Program-made: the position numbers and the translations under genes
In this document: in pieces, positions 54,066 through 61,425 of the stretch
Numbering within the stretch: the stretch's first letter is position 1
How the letters are laid out: each line of letters opens with the position of its first letter
Notes under the pieces: generated by a model
Databases searched by the model: none
The model's input: only the letters and a program-made list of their open reading frames with translations
Told to the model about the DNA's origin: nothing
Assembly: GCA_964468205.1 (NCBI GenBank)
Contig: CAYXVG010000022.1
Coordinates: 1-64,000 of the forward strand
DNA: 64,000 bases
DNA from: CAWELS01 sp964468205
GTDB lineage: Bacteria > Acidobacteriota > Terriglobia > Bryobacterales > Bryobacteraceae
Reading direction: 5' to 3'

Positions 54066-54929
54066 CTATCTCTCCCCCCACTTCAGCTTTTGCCGCAGCA
54101 CATCGAAAAATTTCATCCGCGGCGGCCGGACTAGCCGGATTGTCGCCTCTGAACTGCGGCATACAATCTCATCGTGCTGCTTCAGTGGCTCTCCCACCTG
54201 GCCGTCAATCGTCAGAAACGAGGCATCGTCTTTCGCGTGGACCGTCAGCCGGATAGTCCTGTCCGCCGGCACGACAACCGGTCTGTTGGTCAGCGTGTGC
54301 GGGCAGATCGGAGTGATTACGAGCGCTTCGACCGTTGGGAAGATAATCGGTCCGCCGGCCGATAGCGAGTAGGCCGTGGATCCGGTCGGTGTCGAGATAA
54401 TCAGACCATCCGCCTTGTAGTCGCAAACAAGCTGATCATCTACGTGAGTCTGAATGTCGATCATCCGCGCGATGTCCGTCTTGTCCACTACTACGTCATT
54501 CAACGCCCGGTAGCAGCAGCGCTGCCTCCCATCCCGGAGAAGCTCGCACTCCAGCAGCCGCCGCCGTCCGATGTGGTGCTCTCCCGCAAGCGCGCGCTCG
54601 AGTTCCGGGTAGAGCTCGTCCACGGTGATCGCCGTCAGGAAGCCGAGACCGCCCAGGTTTACAGCAAACAACGGCACGTCCCGGTCACCGATCGCCCGCA
54701 CCGCCGATAGTAGAGTGCCGTCGCCACCCAGCAACAGCACCATATCGGCGCCTTCTGGGACCAGAACCCGCGGGAATCCCGCCAAGCCCGGCACATAATC
54801 GGCCGTCTCTTCATCGCAGCGCGCTGTAATTCCACGCTCGCCAAGCCAGCACAGAAGTTCGGGAACCACCGTGTGGGCACGGTCCACTCCCGGCTTTGTG
54901 ATGATTCCGACAGTCTTAACGTCTTGCAT
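54066..54929 (-). CDS. nadK: NAD kinase
   Basis: The enzyme that makes NADP+ from NAD+ with ATP, 287 residues. The essential GGDGT lies at 68-72 (MVLLLGGDGTLLSAVRAI), followed by NLGGLGFLT, a conserved NDVVVDK segment, and GSTAYSLSAGGPI (NAD/ATP binding). Its start lies inside the last codons of tlyA, overlapping by 14 bases, so expression is probably coupled. It is the last of the xseB-ispA-tlyA-nadK group as transcribed here. recN often follows this set in other genomes but is not seen; a plus-strand acetoacetyl-CoA synthetase gene lies beyond. Confidence 0.92.
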   Translation of the reverse strand: MQDVKTVGIITKPGVDRAHTVVPELLCWLGERGITARCDEETADYVPGLAGFPRVLVPEGADMVLLLGGDGTLLSAVRAIGDRDVPLFAVNLGGLGFLTAITVDELYPELERALAGEHHIGRRRLLECELLRDGRQRCCYRALNDVVVDKTDIARMIDIQTHVDDQLVCDYKADGLIISTPTGSTAYSLSAGGPIIFPTVEALVITPICPHTLTNRPVVVPADRTIRLTVHAKDDASFLTIDGQVGEPLKQHDEIVCRSSEATIRLVRPPRMKFFDVLRQKLKWGER

Positions 54930-55641
54930 AGAGGAGAAACTCCCGGTTCCCTTCAGCTCCCGTAATCGGACTCTCCATCAATCTCGTTTCAAACCCGTAT
55001 GATTCCACGGCCTCCCGCACCTTGCGGCACGCCGATTCGTGCAGGGCTGGATCGCGCACAATGCCGCCCTTTCCCACCTGCTCACGGCCCACTTCGAACT
55101 GTGGTTTCACGAGTATAACCATTTCCGCGCGCTCTGCGAGCAGCGCCGGCAGCACCGGTAGTATAAGGGTGACGGAGATGAAGCTCACATCGCACACCAG
55201 AAGGCTGGCCCGCTCGCCTATCTCCTCCGGCCTCAGGTAGCGCGCATTGCACTTCTCATGCAGGACAACCCGCTCGTCGGTCCTCAGTTTCCAGGCAATC
55301 TGCCCGGCGCCTGTATCAACCGCATGGACCCGCGCGGCGCCGCGCTGCAGAAGGCAGTCAGTGAACCCCCCGGTGGAGGCGCCGATGTCGACACAGACCT
55401 TCCCGGCGGCATCGATCCCGAAGCGCTCCAACGCACCCTCCAGCTTGTAGCCGCCCCGGCTAACGTACTTGAGCGCCTCGGCGACATCGAGGCGTGCTCC
55501 TTCTTCCACGGAGTGCCCCGCCTTGGTGAGCTTCTGGCCATCCACCGTGACCTTCCCGGCCAGGATGAGCGCTTTGGCCTTCTCGCGGGACTCGACGAGA
55601 CCCCGCTCGACGAGGAGTTGGTCGATCCGCCGCTTCGGCAT
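54916..55641 (-). CDS. tlyA: TlyA family rRNA (cytidine-2'-O)-methyltransferase
   Basis: A 241-residue rRNA methyltransferase, in other bacteria responsible for 2'-O-methylation of 16S and 23S rRNA and for capreomycin sensitivity. The N-terminal S4 domain begins PKRRIDQLLVERGLVESREKAKALI and contains the usual VTVDGQKLTKAG. The methyltransferase part has CVDIGASTGGFTDCLLQRGAARVHAVD (SAM binding) and the conserved lysine motif VKPQFE. The length is normal. It lies 9 bases after ispA and overlaps nadK by 14 bases, a typical neighbourhood for this gene. The old name hemolysin A applies to some relatives and should not be taken as function. Confidence 0.92.
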   Translation of the reverse strand: MPKRRIDQLLVERGLVESREKAKALILAGKVTVDGQKLTKAGHSVEEGARLDVAEALKYVSRGGYKLEGALERFGIDAAGKVCVDIGASTGGFTDCLLQRGAARVHAVDTGAGQIAWKLRTDERVVLHEKCNARYLRPEEIGERASLLVCDVSFISVTLILPVLPALLAERAEMVILVKPQFEVGREQVGKGGIVRDPALHESACRKVREAVESYGFETRLMESPITGAEGNREFLLYARR

Positions 55642-55650
55642 GCGAGACGA

Positions 55651-56544
55651 TCAGTTCTTCCGCTGGACGATGAAGTCCGCTAGCTCCCGCAGGATGCGGG
55701 CCCGGTCGTCGAAGAGCGACAGCGCCTCGTGGCACCGGAACCGCTCCTCCTCGGCCATCTCGTGCGACCTCTCGAGTCCGTAGACGGCGGGAAACGTGAT
55801 CTTCTGCTGTTCCGCATCCTTCCCGGCCGTCTTGCCTAATTCGTCGGAAGACCGCTCAACATCCAGGATGTCGTCAACAATCTGGAAAGCCAATCCGGCG
55901 TGCTCGCCGTAGCGCGAAAGAGCTTCCAACTGCTCCGCGTTCGCGCCGGCGTAGATGGCGCCCATGCGAAGGCTGGCCCGCAACAGCGCGCCCGTTTTGG
56001 CACGGTGGATGGTTTCCAGCAGTGCGGCCGTCGGAATCTGTCCTTCACCTTCCAGGTCATGGACCTGGCCCGCGATCATCCCGTGCACGGTTCCAGCGGC
56101 GGTGGAAAGCTCCTCGACGAGGTTTATCCTGCGGTCGGCGTCGATTCTGTCCAGCCGCGAAAGGACCCCGAAAGCCAGCGTCAGCAGCGAGTCGCCGGCC
56201 AGGATTGCCATCGCCTCTCCAAACACCTTGTGCGACGTGGGCCTTCCGCGCCGCAGGTCGTCGTTATCGAGCGCCGGCAAGTCATCGTGGATCAGCGAGT
56301 AGGTGTGAATTAGTTCCAGGGAACAGGCCGCGTCCTCGACACCCGGACAATCCTCGCTAATAACCTCCGCCGCCGCGATACACAGCACGGGACGAACCCG
56401 TTTCCCGCCGGCAAACAGGCTGTAGCGCATCGCCCTGTGGATGGTCTCCGGCGGTATGTCCTCCCCCGGGACCCACCGGTCGAGCGCACGGTCCACCACT
56501 CCCCGCTGCCGAGCCAAGTACCCGGCCAGAGTGGTTGGATTCAT
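55651..56544 (-). CDS. ispA: Polyprenyl synthetase (farnesyl/geranylgeranyl diphosphate synthase)
   Basis: An isoprenyl diphosphate synthase of 297 residues for making farnesyl or geranylgeranyl diphosphate. The first aspartate-rich motif is IHDDLPALDNDD (DDxxxxD: Asp87, Asp88, Asp93), and the second is FQIVDDILD (about 225). GGKRVRPVLCIAAAE (47-61) and DLEGEGQ are typical. Bulky residues upstream of the first motif suggest a C15 to C20 product, but this cannot be settled. The ATG at 56544 (within GTGATG) is chosen because the xseB stop lies just before; the extra upstream codons are xseB sequence in another frame. dxs is missing from the usual group. Confidence 0.92.
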   Translation of the reverse strand: MNPTTLAGYLARQRGVVDRALDRWVPGEDIPPETIHRAMRYSLFAGGKRVRPVLCIAAAEVISEDCPGVEDAACSLELIHTYSLIHDDLPALDNDDLRRGRPTSHKVFGEAMAILAGDSLLTLAFGVLSRLDRIDADRRINLVEELSTAAGTVHGMIAGQVHDLEGEGQIPTAALLETIHRAKTGALLRASLRMGAIYAGANAEQLEALSRYGEHAGLAFQIVDDILDVERSSDELGKTAGKDAEQQKITFPAVYGLERSHEMAEEERFRCHEALSLFDDRARILRELADFIVQRKN

Positions 56545-56551
56545 CACGGAA

Positions 56552-56794
56552 TCAGGAGTTTTCAGGCTCAAAGGGCTGTGCCTCCACCCGGTCATCCTTC
56601 TTGATGAGGATTTCCACCTTCCGCTCCGCTTCTTCAAGCTGCTTGCGGCAAGCTTCGCTCAGCTTGACTCCCTGCTCGAAGCGTTCGAGCGCCTCTTCAA
56701 GCGGCAAATCCCCGCCTTCCAGCTCCTTGACCACGGCTTCCAACTCGTTGAGACTCTCCTCAAAACTCTTCACCGGCTTTGTCTCGTTCGCCAT
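56552..56794 (-). CDS. xseB: Exodeoxyribonuclease VII small subunit
   Basis: An 80-residue helical protein. The segments SFEESLNELEAVVKELEGGDLPLEEALERFEQGVKL and ACRKQLEEAERKVEIL form the two coiled-coil helices of XseB, which partners XseA to make the single-strand-specific exonuclease VII. The length is standard. xseA is not seen upstream; instead a metalloprotease/TPR gene ends 60 bases before. xseB is first in the tight xseB-ispA-tlyA-nadK unit, starting 7 bases before ispA. Separation of xseA from xseB is common enough, so xseA probably lies elsewhere. Confidence 0.92.
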   Translation of the reverse strand: MANETKPVKSFEESLNELEAVVKELEGGDLPLEEALERFEQGVKLSEACRKQLEEAERKVEILIKKDDRVEAQPFEPENS

Positions 56795-56853
56795 CGCTTC
56801 ATTCTATCCCAGGGCCGCGGGAGCGCATGGCTGCGAGGCAGGAAAGCACTGTC

Positions 56854-58707
56854 TCACTCGAACTCGATTATTCGCACCACGCCCAGCGTGCCCAGCTCAG
56901 GGTCGTCCTTCGGCTCAAACTCCAGGACAACCGGGATGAGTTCCCGTTGATCGCACTTCAACTCGGCTGCGACGCCGTCCGTACCCGTAACGATCACACT
57001 CTTCGGATCGTATATAGCGAAGCTGTACTTCTTGCCGCCCGCGAATACGTTGAGCCGGGCGCGCTGGCCGAAACAATCCACTGACTGGAGGCTGCCCTCG
57101 ATGCGAATCATCCGCGCCTCGCGCGGAGAAAGCTCCGCGCTCCCATCGCCGGTCCCGGCTGGATCCCTTGTCAGCTTTGGACGGCCTTCCGTCTCCGGCG
57201 CCGGAGCCGGGGTGGCGGCCTGCCACTCCTCAGCCGGCGGTTGTGCAACCGGTACCGGATCAGGCGGCACATGACCCCGCGCGGCCGTTTCGTATTGCTG
57301 AACCTGGTTGAAATATTGGAGCAGCCCGTCCACCAAGCTGATTTCTTCTGGTGTTTTCGCGTATTGCTTGGCCCGGTTGGCGGCCGCCATCGCCTTTTCA
57401 CGGTCACCGCTGCCTTGGTAGGCCACCGCAAGGTCGTGGAACCACACCACGGCGCGGTCACTGGCGATCGACTTGATCTGCGAGAACTGCCGCACCGCTT
57501 CATCATAGTTGCGCTCGCGCAACCAGCACTGGCCAAGCCCGATCCGCGCCTCCTTGTATTCCGGCCGCAGCTCGACCGCCTTGGCGAGAAGCGGAATGAG
57601 TTCCTTCTCCGCAGCGCCTGCCTCGCGCCGGAGCATCGCATAGTCGAAATACAGACGGGCACTGCCGCTGCCCAACTCCACGGCCCGCCCAAAGTGCCGC
57701 CGAGCCGCGTCGTCGTCGCCCGCAATCCAGTGCCGGTAGCCCAACGCCTCTTCCCCCAGTGGATCGTCCGGCCGCTGCGCCACGTAAACCGCAAACCGCC
57801 GGTCAGCCTCCTCGGTCTTCCCGATGCGGGCGAGAATCTTCCCCTGCAACAGTTCCACATCCAGCGGATCCGCCACCTCAACCGCAGGTTCTTCCGCGGA
57901 CTTTTCGAGCTTGATTGGGAATACCGCCACCCGCAACTGGCCGCGTTCGTAAGCCTTGAGATCCCGCTCCACCTCGCTCAGGCTCTTTCCATACGCGGTG
58001 GCGAAGGCGTCGGCTGCGCTGGCTCCGCCGAGAAGCGCCCGCAGGCACTCGCTGAACTTCGGCCGGTAGTCCTCCGACAGGTTGAGCATGTGCGTCAGAA
58101 ACCAGCTCTGGGCGTAGAAAATGCCTGCTTCCTCGCCGTCATTGTAGATGGAGGAATCATGGTCAACCGTGGTCAGCGTTTCCAGCGGAAGCCAGCCCCG
58201 CCGCTGCAGCGAAACCACCCGGCCGGGGATCATATTCCCCACCAGCACATTTTTCCCTTGTGGCGCGAGATTCGAGTAGAGTTCCGCCAGGCCCTCGTTC
58301 AGCCAGAGCGGGATCTCAATACCGGAACGAGCCACTAGTAGGTGTACGAATTCATGAATCGCCGTTTCTTCCTGCTCCGGACCAGTGCCGCCAATCACGA
58401 TGTGGTCGCGGTCCCGCCCTTTCAAAAAGAAGGCCTCGGACTGCCGGTGCCGCTGGAACGGCCGGAACTCTTTCGGCGACCGGAAGGCGACGATCACAAC
58501 CCGGCCGCTCTCTGCCTGCTCTGTCTTCATTACCTGCAGGAAGAAACTCCGCACCCGCTCGAAATGCAGAATCGTCCGCCGGCCAGCTCCTTCGCCGCCC
58601 GATGTGTAGAGCTCAAAATTCGGCGTTGTCAGCTTATACCAGTCGCGGGCCGCCAATCCGGACTCAAATGGGAGGAATATTGAGAGCAGGACGATGAAGT
58701 ACCGCAT
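56854..58707 (-). CDS. Exported gluzincin-like metalloprotease with TPR repeats
   Basis: A 617-residue protein with a signal peptide (MRYFIVLLSIFLPFESGLAA). Its protease-like domain contains HEFVH (118-122), a zinc-binding HExxH motif, and WLNEGLAELYSN (135-146), whose Glu supplies the third ligand as in gluzincins (peptidase MA-like). The domain starts with YKLTTPNFELYTSGGEG, a DUF1570-like feature. At about 300-480 there are several TPR repeats (YFDYAMLRREAGAAEKEL, LGQCWLRERNYDEAVRQF, VAYQGSGDREKAMAAANR). The last 100 residues form a separate beta-rich domain. It may cleave or recognise envelope proteins; substrate is unknown. It precedes xseB by 60 bases. Confidence 0.82.
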   Translation of the reverse strand: MRYFIVLLSIFLPFESGLAARDWYKLTTPNFELYTSGGEGAGRRTILHFERVRSFFLQVMKTEQAESGRVVIVAFRSPKEFRPFQRHRQSEAFFLKGRDRDHIVIGGTGPEQEETAIHEFVHLLVARSGIEIPLWLNEGLAELYSNLAPQGKNVLVGNMIPGRVVSLQRRGWLPLETLTTVDHDSSIYNDGEEAGIFYAQSWFLTHMLNLSEDYRPKFSECLRALLGGASAADAFATAYGKSLSEVERDLKAYERGQLRVAVFPIKLEKSAEEPAVEVADPLDVELLQGKILARIGKTEEADRRFAVYVAQRPDDPLGEEALGYRHWIAGDDDAARRHFGRAVELGSGSARLYFDYAMLRREAGAAEKELIPLLAKAVELRPEYKEARIGLGQCWLRERNYDEAVRQFSQIKSIASDRAVVWFHDLAVAYQGSGDREKAMAAANRAKQYAKTPEEISLVDGLLQYFNQVQQYETAARGHVPPDPVPVAQPPAEEWQAATPAPAPETEGRPKLTRDPAGTGDGSAELSPREARMIRIEGSLQSVDCFGQRARLNVFAGGKKYSFAIYDPKSVIVTGTDGVAAELKCDQRELIPVVLEFEPKDDPELGTLGVVRIIEFE

Positions 58708-58797
58708 GGTTTACTGGATAAGTATACCCGAATATCGTTCATGTACGGTGAATTTCTTGCCTTACACCGTCCGCTGCCGGGTGGTAGTCTGATTCCC

Positions 58798-59565
58798 ATG
58801 CGCATTGTCGATTTGAGCGTGCCGCTCGATAATGACTCTTCCTGGGCGCCGTGGTGGGCCAGGAATCGTGTGAGACGGCAAAGCCATCGTTTCGGGTGTT
58901 TCGCCATACGCCTGTTATTTGGGCTTGGTAGCCGCTATCTCAGAACAGGTCTTGGATGGGCGAACGACGAAATCAAACTCTCCACCCACGGCACGACGCA
59001 TGTCGACGCTCCCTGGCACTATGGCCCGACTTGCGAGGGGAAACCTGCCCGCACCATCGACCAAATGCCCCTCGATTGGTTCCACGGGCCTGGCGTCGTC
59101 CTGGACATCTCACATCTGGATACCAACGCCGCCGCCTCAGTCAGCGACCTCGAAGCCGCGCTGGCCCAAGCACGACACCAAATCTGGCCCGGAGATATTG
59201 TGCTCATTCGGACCGGTAATGACCGCCTCTTCGGCCGGTACGAGTACTTCGACACGGGTCCCGGCGTGAGCGCCGAAGCGACCCGTTGGCTCATCGGCAA
59301 GGGGATCCGCGTCATGGGAATCGACTCCTGGGGCTGGGACGCGCCACTGCGCCACCAGGCGAAAATTGCAAAACAAACCCAACGTCGCGATCTTTTCTGG
59401 GAAGCCCACTTCGTTGGAATCGACCGGGAATACTGCCACATGGAGCGTCTCGGAAACCTCGGCGCCCTGCCGCCGGCCGGCTTCACGGTCTGCGCCTTCC
59501 CGCTTAAGGTGAAGGGCGGCTCGGCCGGACCGGCCCGAGTTGTTGCTATCCTCGATTCGGAATGA
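58798..59565 (+). CDS. Cyclase / kynurenine formamidase-like metal-dependent hydrolase
   Basis: A 255-residue member of the cyclase family (PF04199-type), which includes bacterial kynurenine formamidases. It starts MRIVDLSVPLDNDSSW, and the metal-binding motif is HGTTHVDAPWH (His64, His68, Asp70, His74). Further conserved segments are QIWPGDIVLIRTGNDR and GIRVMGIDSWGWD. I chose the ATG at 58798 since the family begins at this point; the ATG 19 codons upstream is poorly supported. Its stop overlaps the FAH gene start by 4 bases (ATGA), so the two are coupled and may act on a cyclic or amide substrate in sequence. Confidence 0.83.
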   Translation: MRIVDLSVPLDNDSSWAPWWARNRVRRQSHRFGCFAIRLLFGLGSRYLRTGLGWANDEIKLSTHGTTHVDAPWHYGPTCEGKPARTIDQMPLDWFHGPGVVLDISHLDTNAAASVSDLEAALAQARHQIWPGDIVLIRTGNDRLFGRYEYFDTGPGVSAEATRWLIGKGIRVMGIDSWGWDAPLRHQAKIAKQTQRRDLFWEAHFVGIDREYCHMERLGNLGALPPAGFTVCAFPLKVKGGSAGPARVVAILDSE

Positions 59566-60545
59566 AGCTTGTCACCTTTCTGCCTCCCGGGACGGCGCAG
59601 CCCCATGTCGGCGTTCTGGTCAACGATGGCCGGTCGGTCCTCGACCTCGACGACGCCGCGCGCACTCTCGAGGAATCTCCCGACCCCCACTTCTCCTCGA
59701 TGTTGACACTTCTCGCCGGTGGAGCCGCCGCCATGGATCACGCGCTCAGGCTCCGCGAAGGTGTCATCGAGGGACTTACCCGCGCCGTCGAGACCGTGCA
59801 ACTCCTCGCCCCGGTTCCGCGCCCGCTTTCCATCCGCGACTGCATGGCCTTCGAGAAGCACATCGTGCAAGCCACCCGCACCGTCGTGAAGTGGCGATTC
59901 CCGCCGGCCGCCTGGCTTGATTCTCTCTCCGGCGGACGGCTCATTCGCCCGCCGAAAGTCTGGTACGAGCGGCCGGTTTACTACAAGGGCAACCCCGGAT
60001 CCGTCGTGGGCCCCGAGGCCGACATCCGCTGGCCGTCGTTCACCGGGAAGCTCGACTTCGAACTCGAATTCGGCGTCTTCATCGGCCGCGAGGGCCGCGA
60101 CATCTCGGCCGAGGACGCTCCCGTCTACATCGCAGGCTACACTATCTTCAACGATTTCTCCGCCCGCGACATCCAGCTTCGCGAGATGCAGGGCCGCCTC
60201 GGTCCCGCAAAGGGAAAGGACTTCGATACCGGCAACGCCATGGGGCCCTGGCTGGTAACGCCAGACGAGATTCCCGACCCGGCCAAGCTGCGAATGACCG
60301 CCCGCGTCAACGGCGAGGAGTGGACCAGCGCCTCCAGCGCTGATCTGCACTTCTCCATCGAAGAGATCATCGCCTACATCTCCCGTGACGAGACCCTCTA
60401 CCCGGGCGACTTCATCGCCGCCGGCACTGCCCCGGGTGGCTGCGGACTGGAACTCGACCGCTGGCTGCAACCCGGCGACACGGTCGAACTCTCCGTCGAG
60501 GGCCTCGGTACGCTGCGCAACCGGATTTCCCGCGATCCCGCGTGA
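59562..60545 (+). CDS. Fumarylacetoacetate hydrolase (FAH) family protein
   Basis: A 327-residue enzyme of the FAH superfamily, which breaks C-C bonds in 2,4-dioxo acids or hydrates related compounds. Metal-ligand glutamates are in the segment FELEFGVFIGREGRDI, and an aspartate lies in FNDFSARDIQLREMQGRLGPAKGKDFD. The C-terminal DFIAAGTAPGGCGLELDRWLQPGDTVELSVEGLG is a family hallmark. The N-terminal region (MKLVTFLPPGTAQPHVGVLVNDGR) is typical too. It overlaps the cyclase stop by 4 bases, suggesting one pathway with that protein, plausibly degradation of an aromatic or sugar-derived ring. Exact substrate is unclear. Confidence 0.86.
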   Translation: MKLVTFLPPGTAQPHVGVLVNDGRSVLDLDDAARTLEESPDPHFSSMLTLLAGGAAAMDHALRLREGVIEGLTRAVETVQLLAPVPRPLSIRDCMAFEKHIVQATRTVVKWRFPPAAWLDSLSGGRLIRPPKVWYERPVYYKGNPGSVVGPEADIRWPSFTGKLDFELEFGVFIGREGRDISAEDAPVYIAGYTIFNDFSARDIQLREMQGRLGPAKGKDFDTGNAMGPWLVTPDEIPDPAKLRMTARVNGEEWTSASSADLHFSIEEIIAYISRDETLYPGDFIAAGTAPGGCGLELDRWLQPGDTVELSVEGLGTLRNRISRDPA

Positions 60546-60573
60546 TCCGCCTCGGCGTGTTATTGTCATCCTT

Positions 60574-61287
60574 ATGCAAACCGGACTCGCCGCTCTTCTT
60601 CTTCTCGCAGCCTCGCTCTCCCCCGCATCGGGCGCATGGATTCCACTCTTCGATGGGCACAGCCTGGACGGTTGGCACATCGCTTGCCAACCTCAAGATA
60701 AGGGCAAGGAGTTCTGGACCGTGCGTGACGGAGCCATCACCGCGGACTCCCGCGGCCACGAAGGCCACAAGTACATCTGGCTCATTACCGATCGCGAGTT
60801 TGGCGACTTCGAACTCAAACTGAAGATCCGCGCCTACCGCGACTCAACCGGAAATAGCGGCGTCCAGGTGCGCAGCCGCTACGACCACGAGGCCGGCTGG
60901 CTCGACGGTCCCCAGGTTGACGTGCATCCCCCGGACCCATTCCGCGTTGGCCTCATCTACGATGAAACCCGCGAGACGAAACGTTGGATCCACCCGTCGA
61001 TGCCCGACTGGAAGATCCAGGAGTCCGACGCCCCGCACGACTATACGTGGAAGTACGCCGATGAAGGCGACGGCTGGAACGACCTCCACATCGTCTGCCA
61101 GGGAACCCGCATCAAGACCGTACTCAACGGCAGCGTCATCACCGACAAGGACTTCGCCGGAATCCTCGACGACGCCAGTCACCAACGTCACAACGCCGGA
61201 CTCCACGGTCATATCGCCCTGCAACTGCACAGCGGCGATCAACTTCACATACAGTACAAGGAAATCCAGCTCAAGGAGCTTCCGTAA
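60574..61287 (+). CDS. Secreted DUF1080 (3-keto-glycoside hydrolase) protein
   Basis: A 237-residue secreted protein with a signal peptide (MQTGLAALLLLAASLSPASG) and a single DUF1080 domain. The signature IPLFDGHSLDGWHI opens it, and the central NSGVQVRSRYDHEAGWLDGPQVDVH is characteristic. It probably acts as a 3-keto-glycoside hydrolase or related lyase in the periplasm, in parallel with the tandem DUF1080 protein near 27 kb. I took the ATG at 60574, where the signal peptide starts; an earlier start lies inside the FAH gene. The 28-base gap after the FAH gene suggests co-transcription. Confidence 0.83.
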   Translation: MQTGLAALLLLAASLSPASGAWIPLFDGHSLDGWHIACQPQDKGKEFWTVRDGAITADSRGHEGHKYIWLITDREFGDFELKLKIRAYRDSTGNSGVQVRSRYDHEAGWLDGPQVDVHPPDPFRVGLIYDETRETKRWIHPSMPDWKIQESDAPHDYTWKYADEGDGWNDLHIVCQGTRIKTVLNGSVITDKDFAGILDDASHQRHNAGLHGHIALQLHSGDQLHIQYKEIQLKELP

Positions 61288-61425
61288 CCAACCACCCGAG
61301 AACCGTACCTGGCCACTAATCACAATCGGAAGCGCCTCCGCTCCACCATCCCTCGCCGGCATCACGCAATCTTCACAGCCGATGCGCCAGAATAGAGGAG
61401 AAAGGAATCGGAATCGGAACTGATT

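Noticed and set aside
59019..60680. Antisense frame of 553 codons across the cyclase and FAH genes
   Set aside because: It crosses two well-supported genes and contains no recognisable motif.
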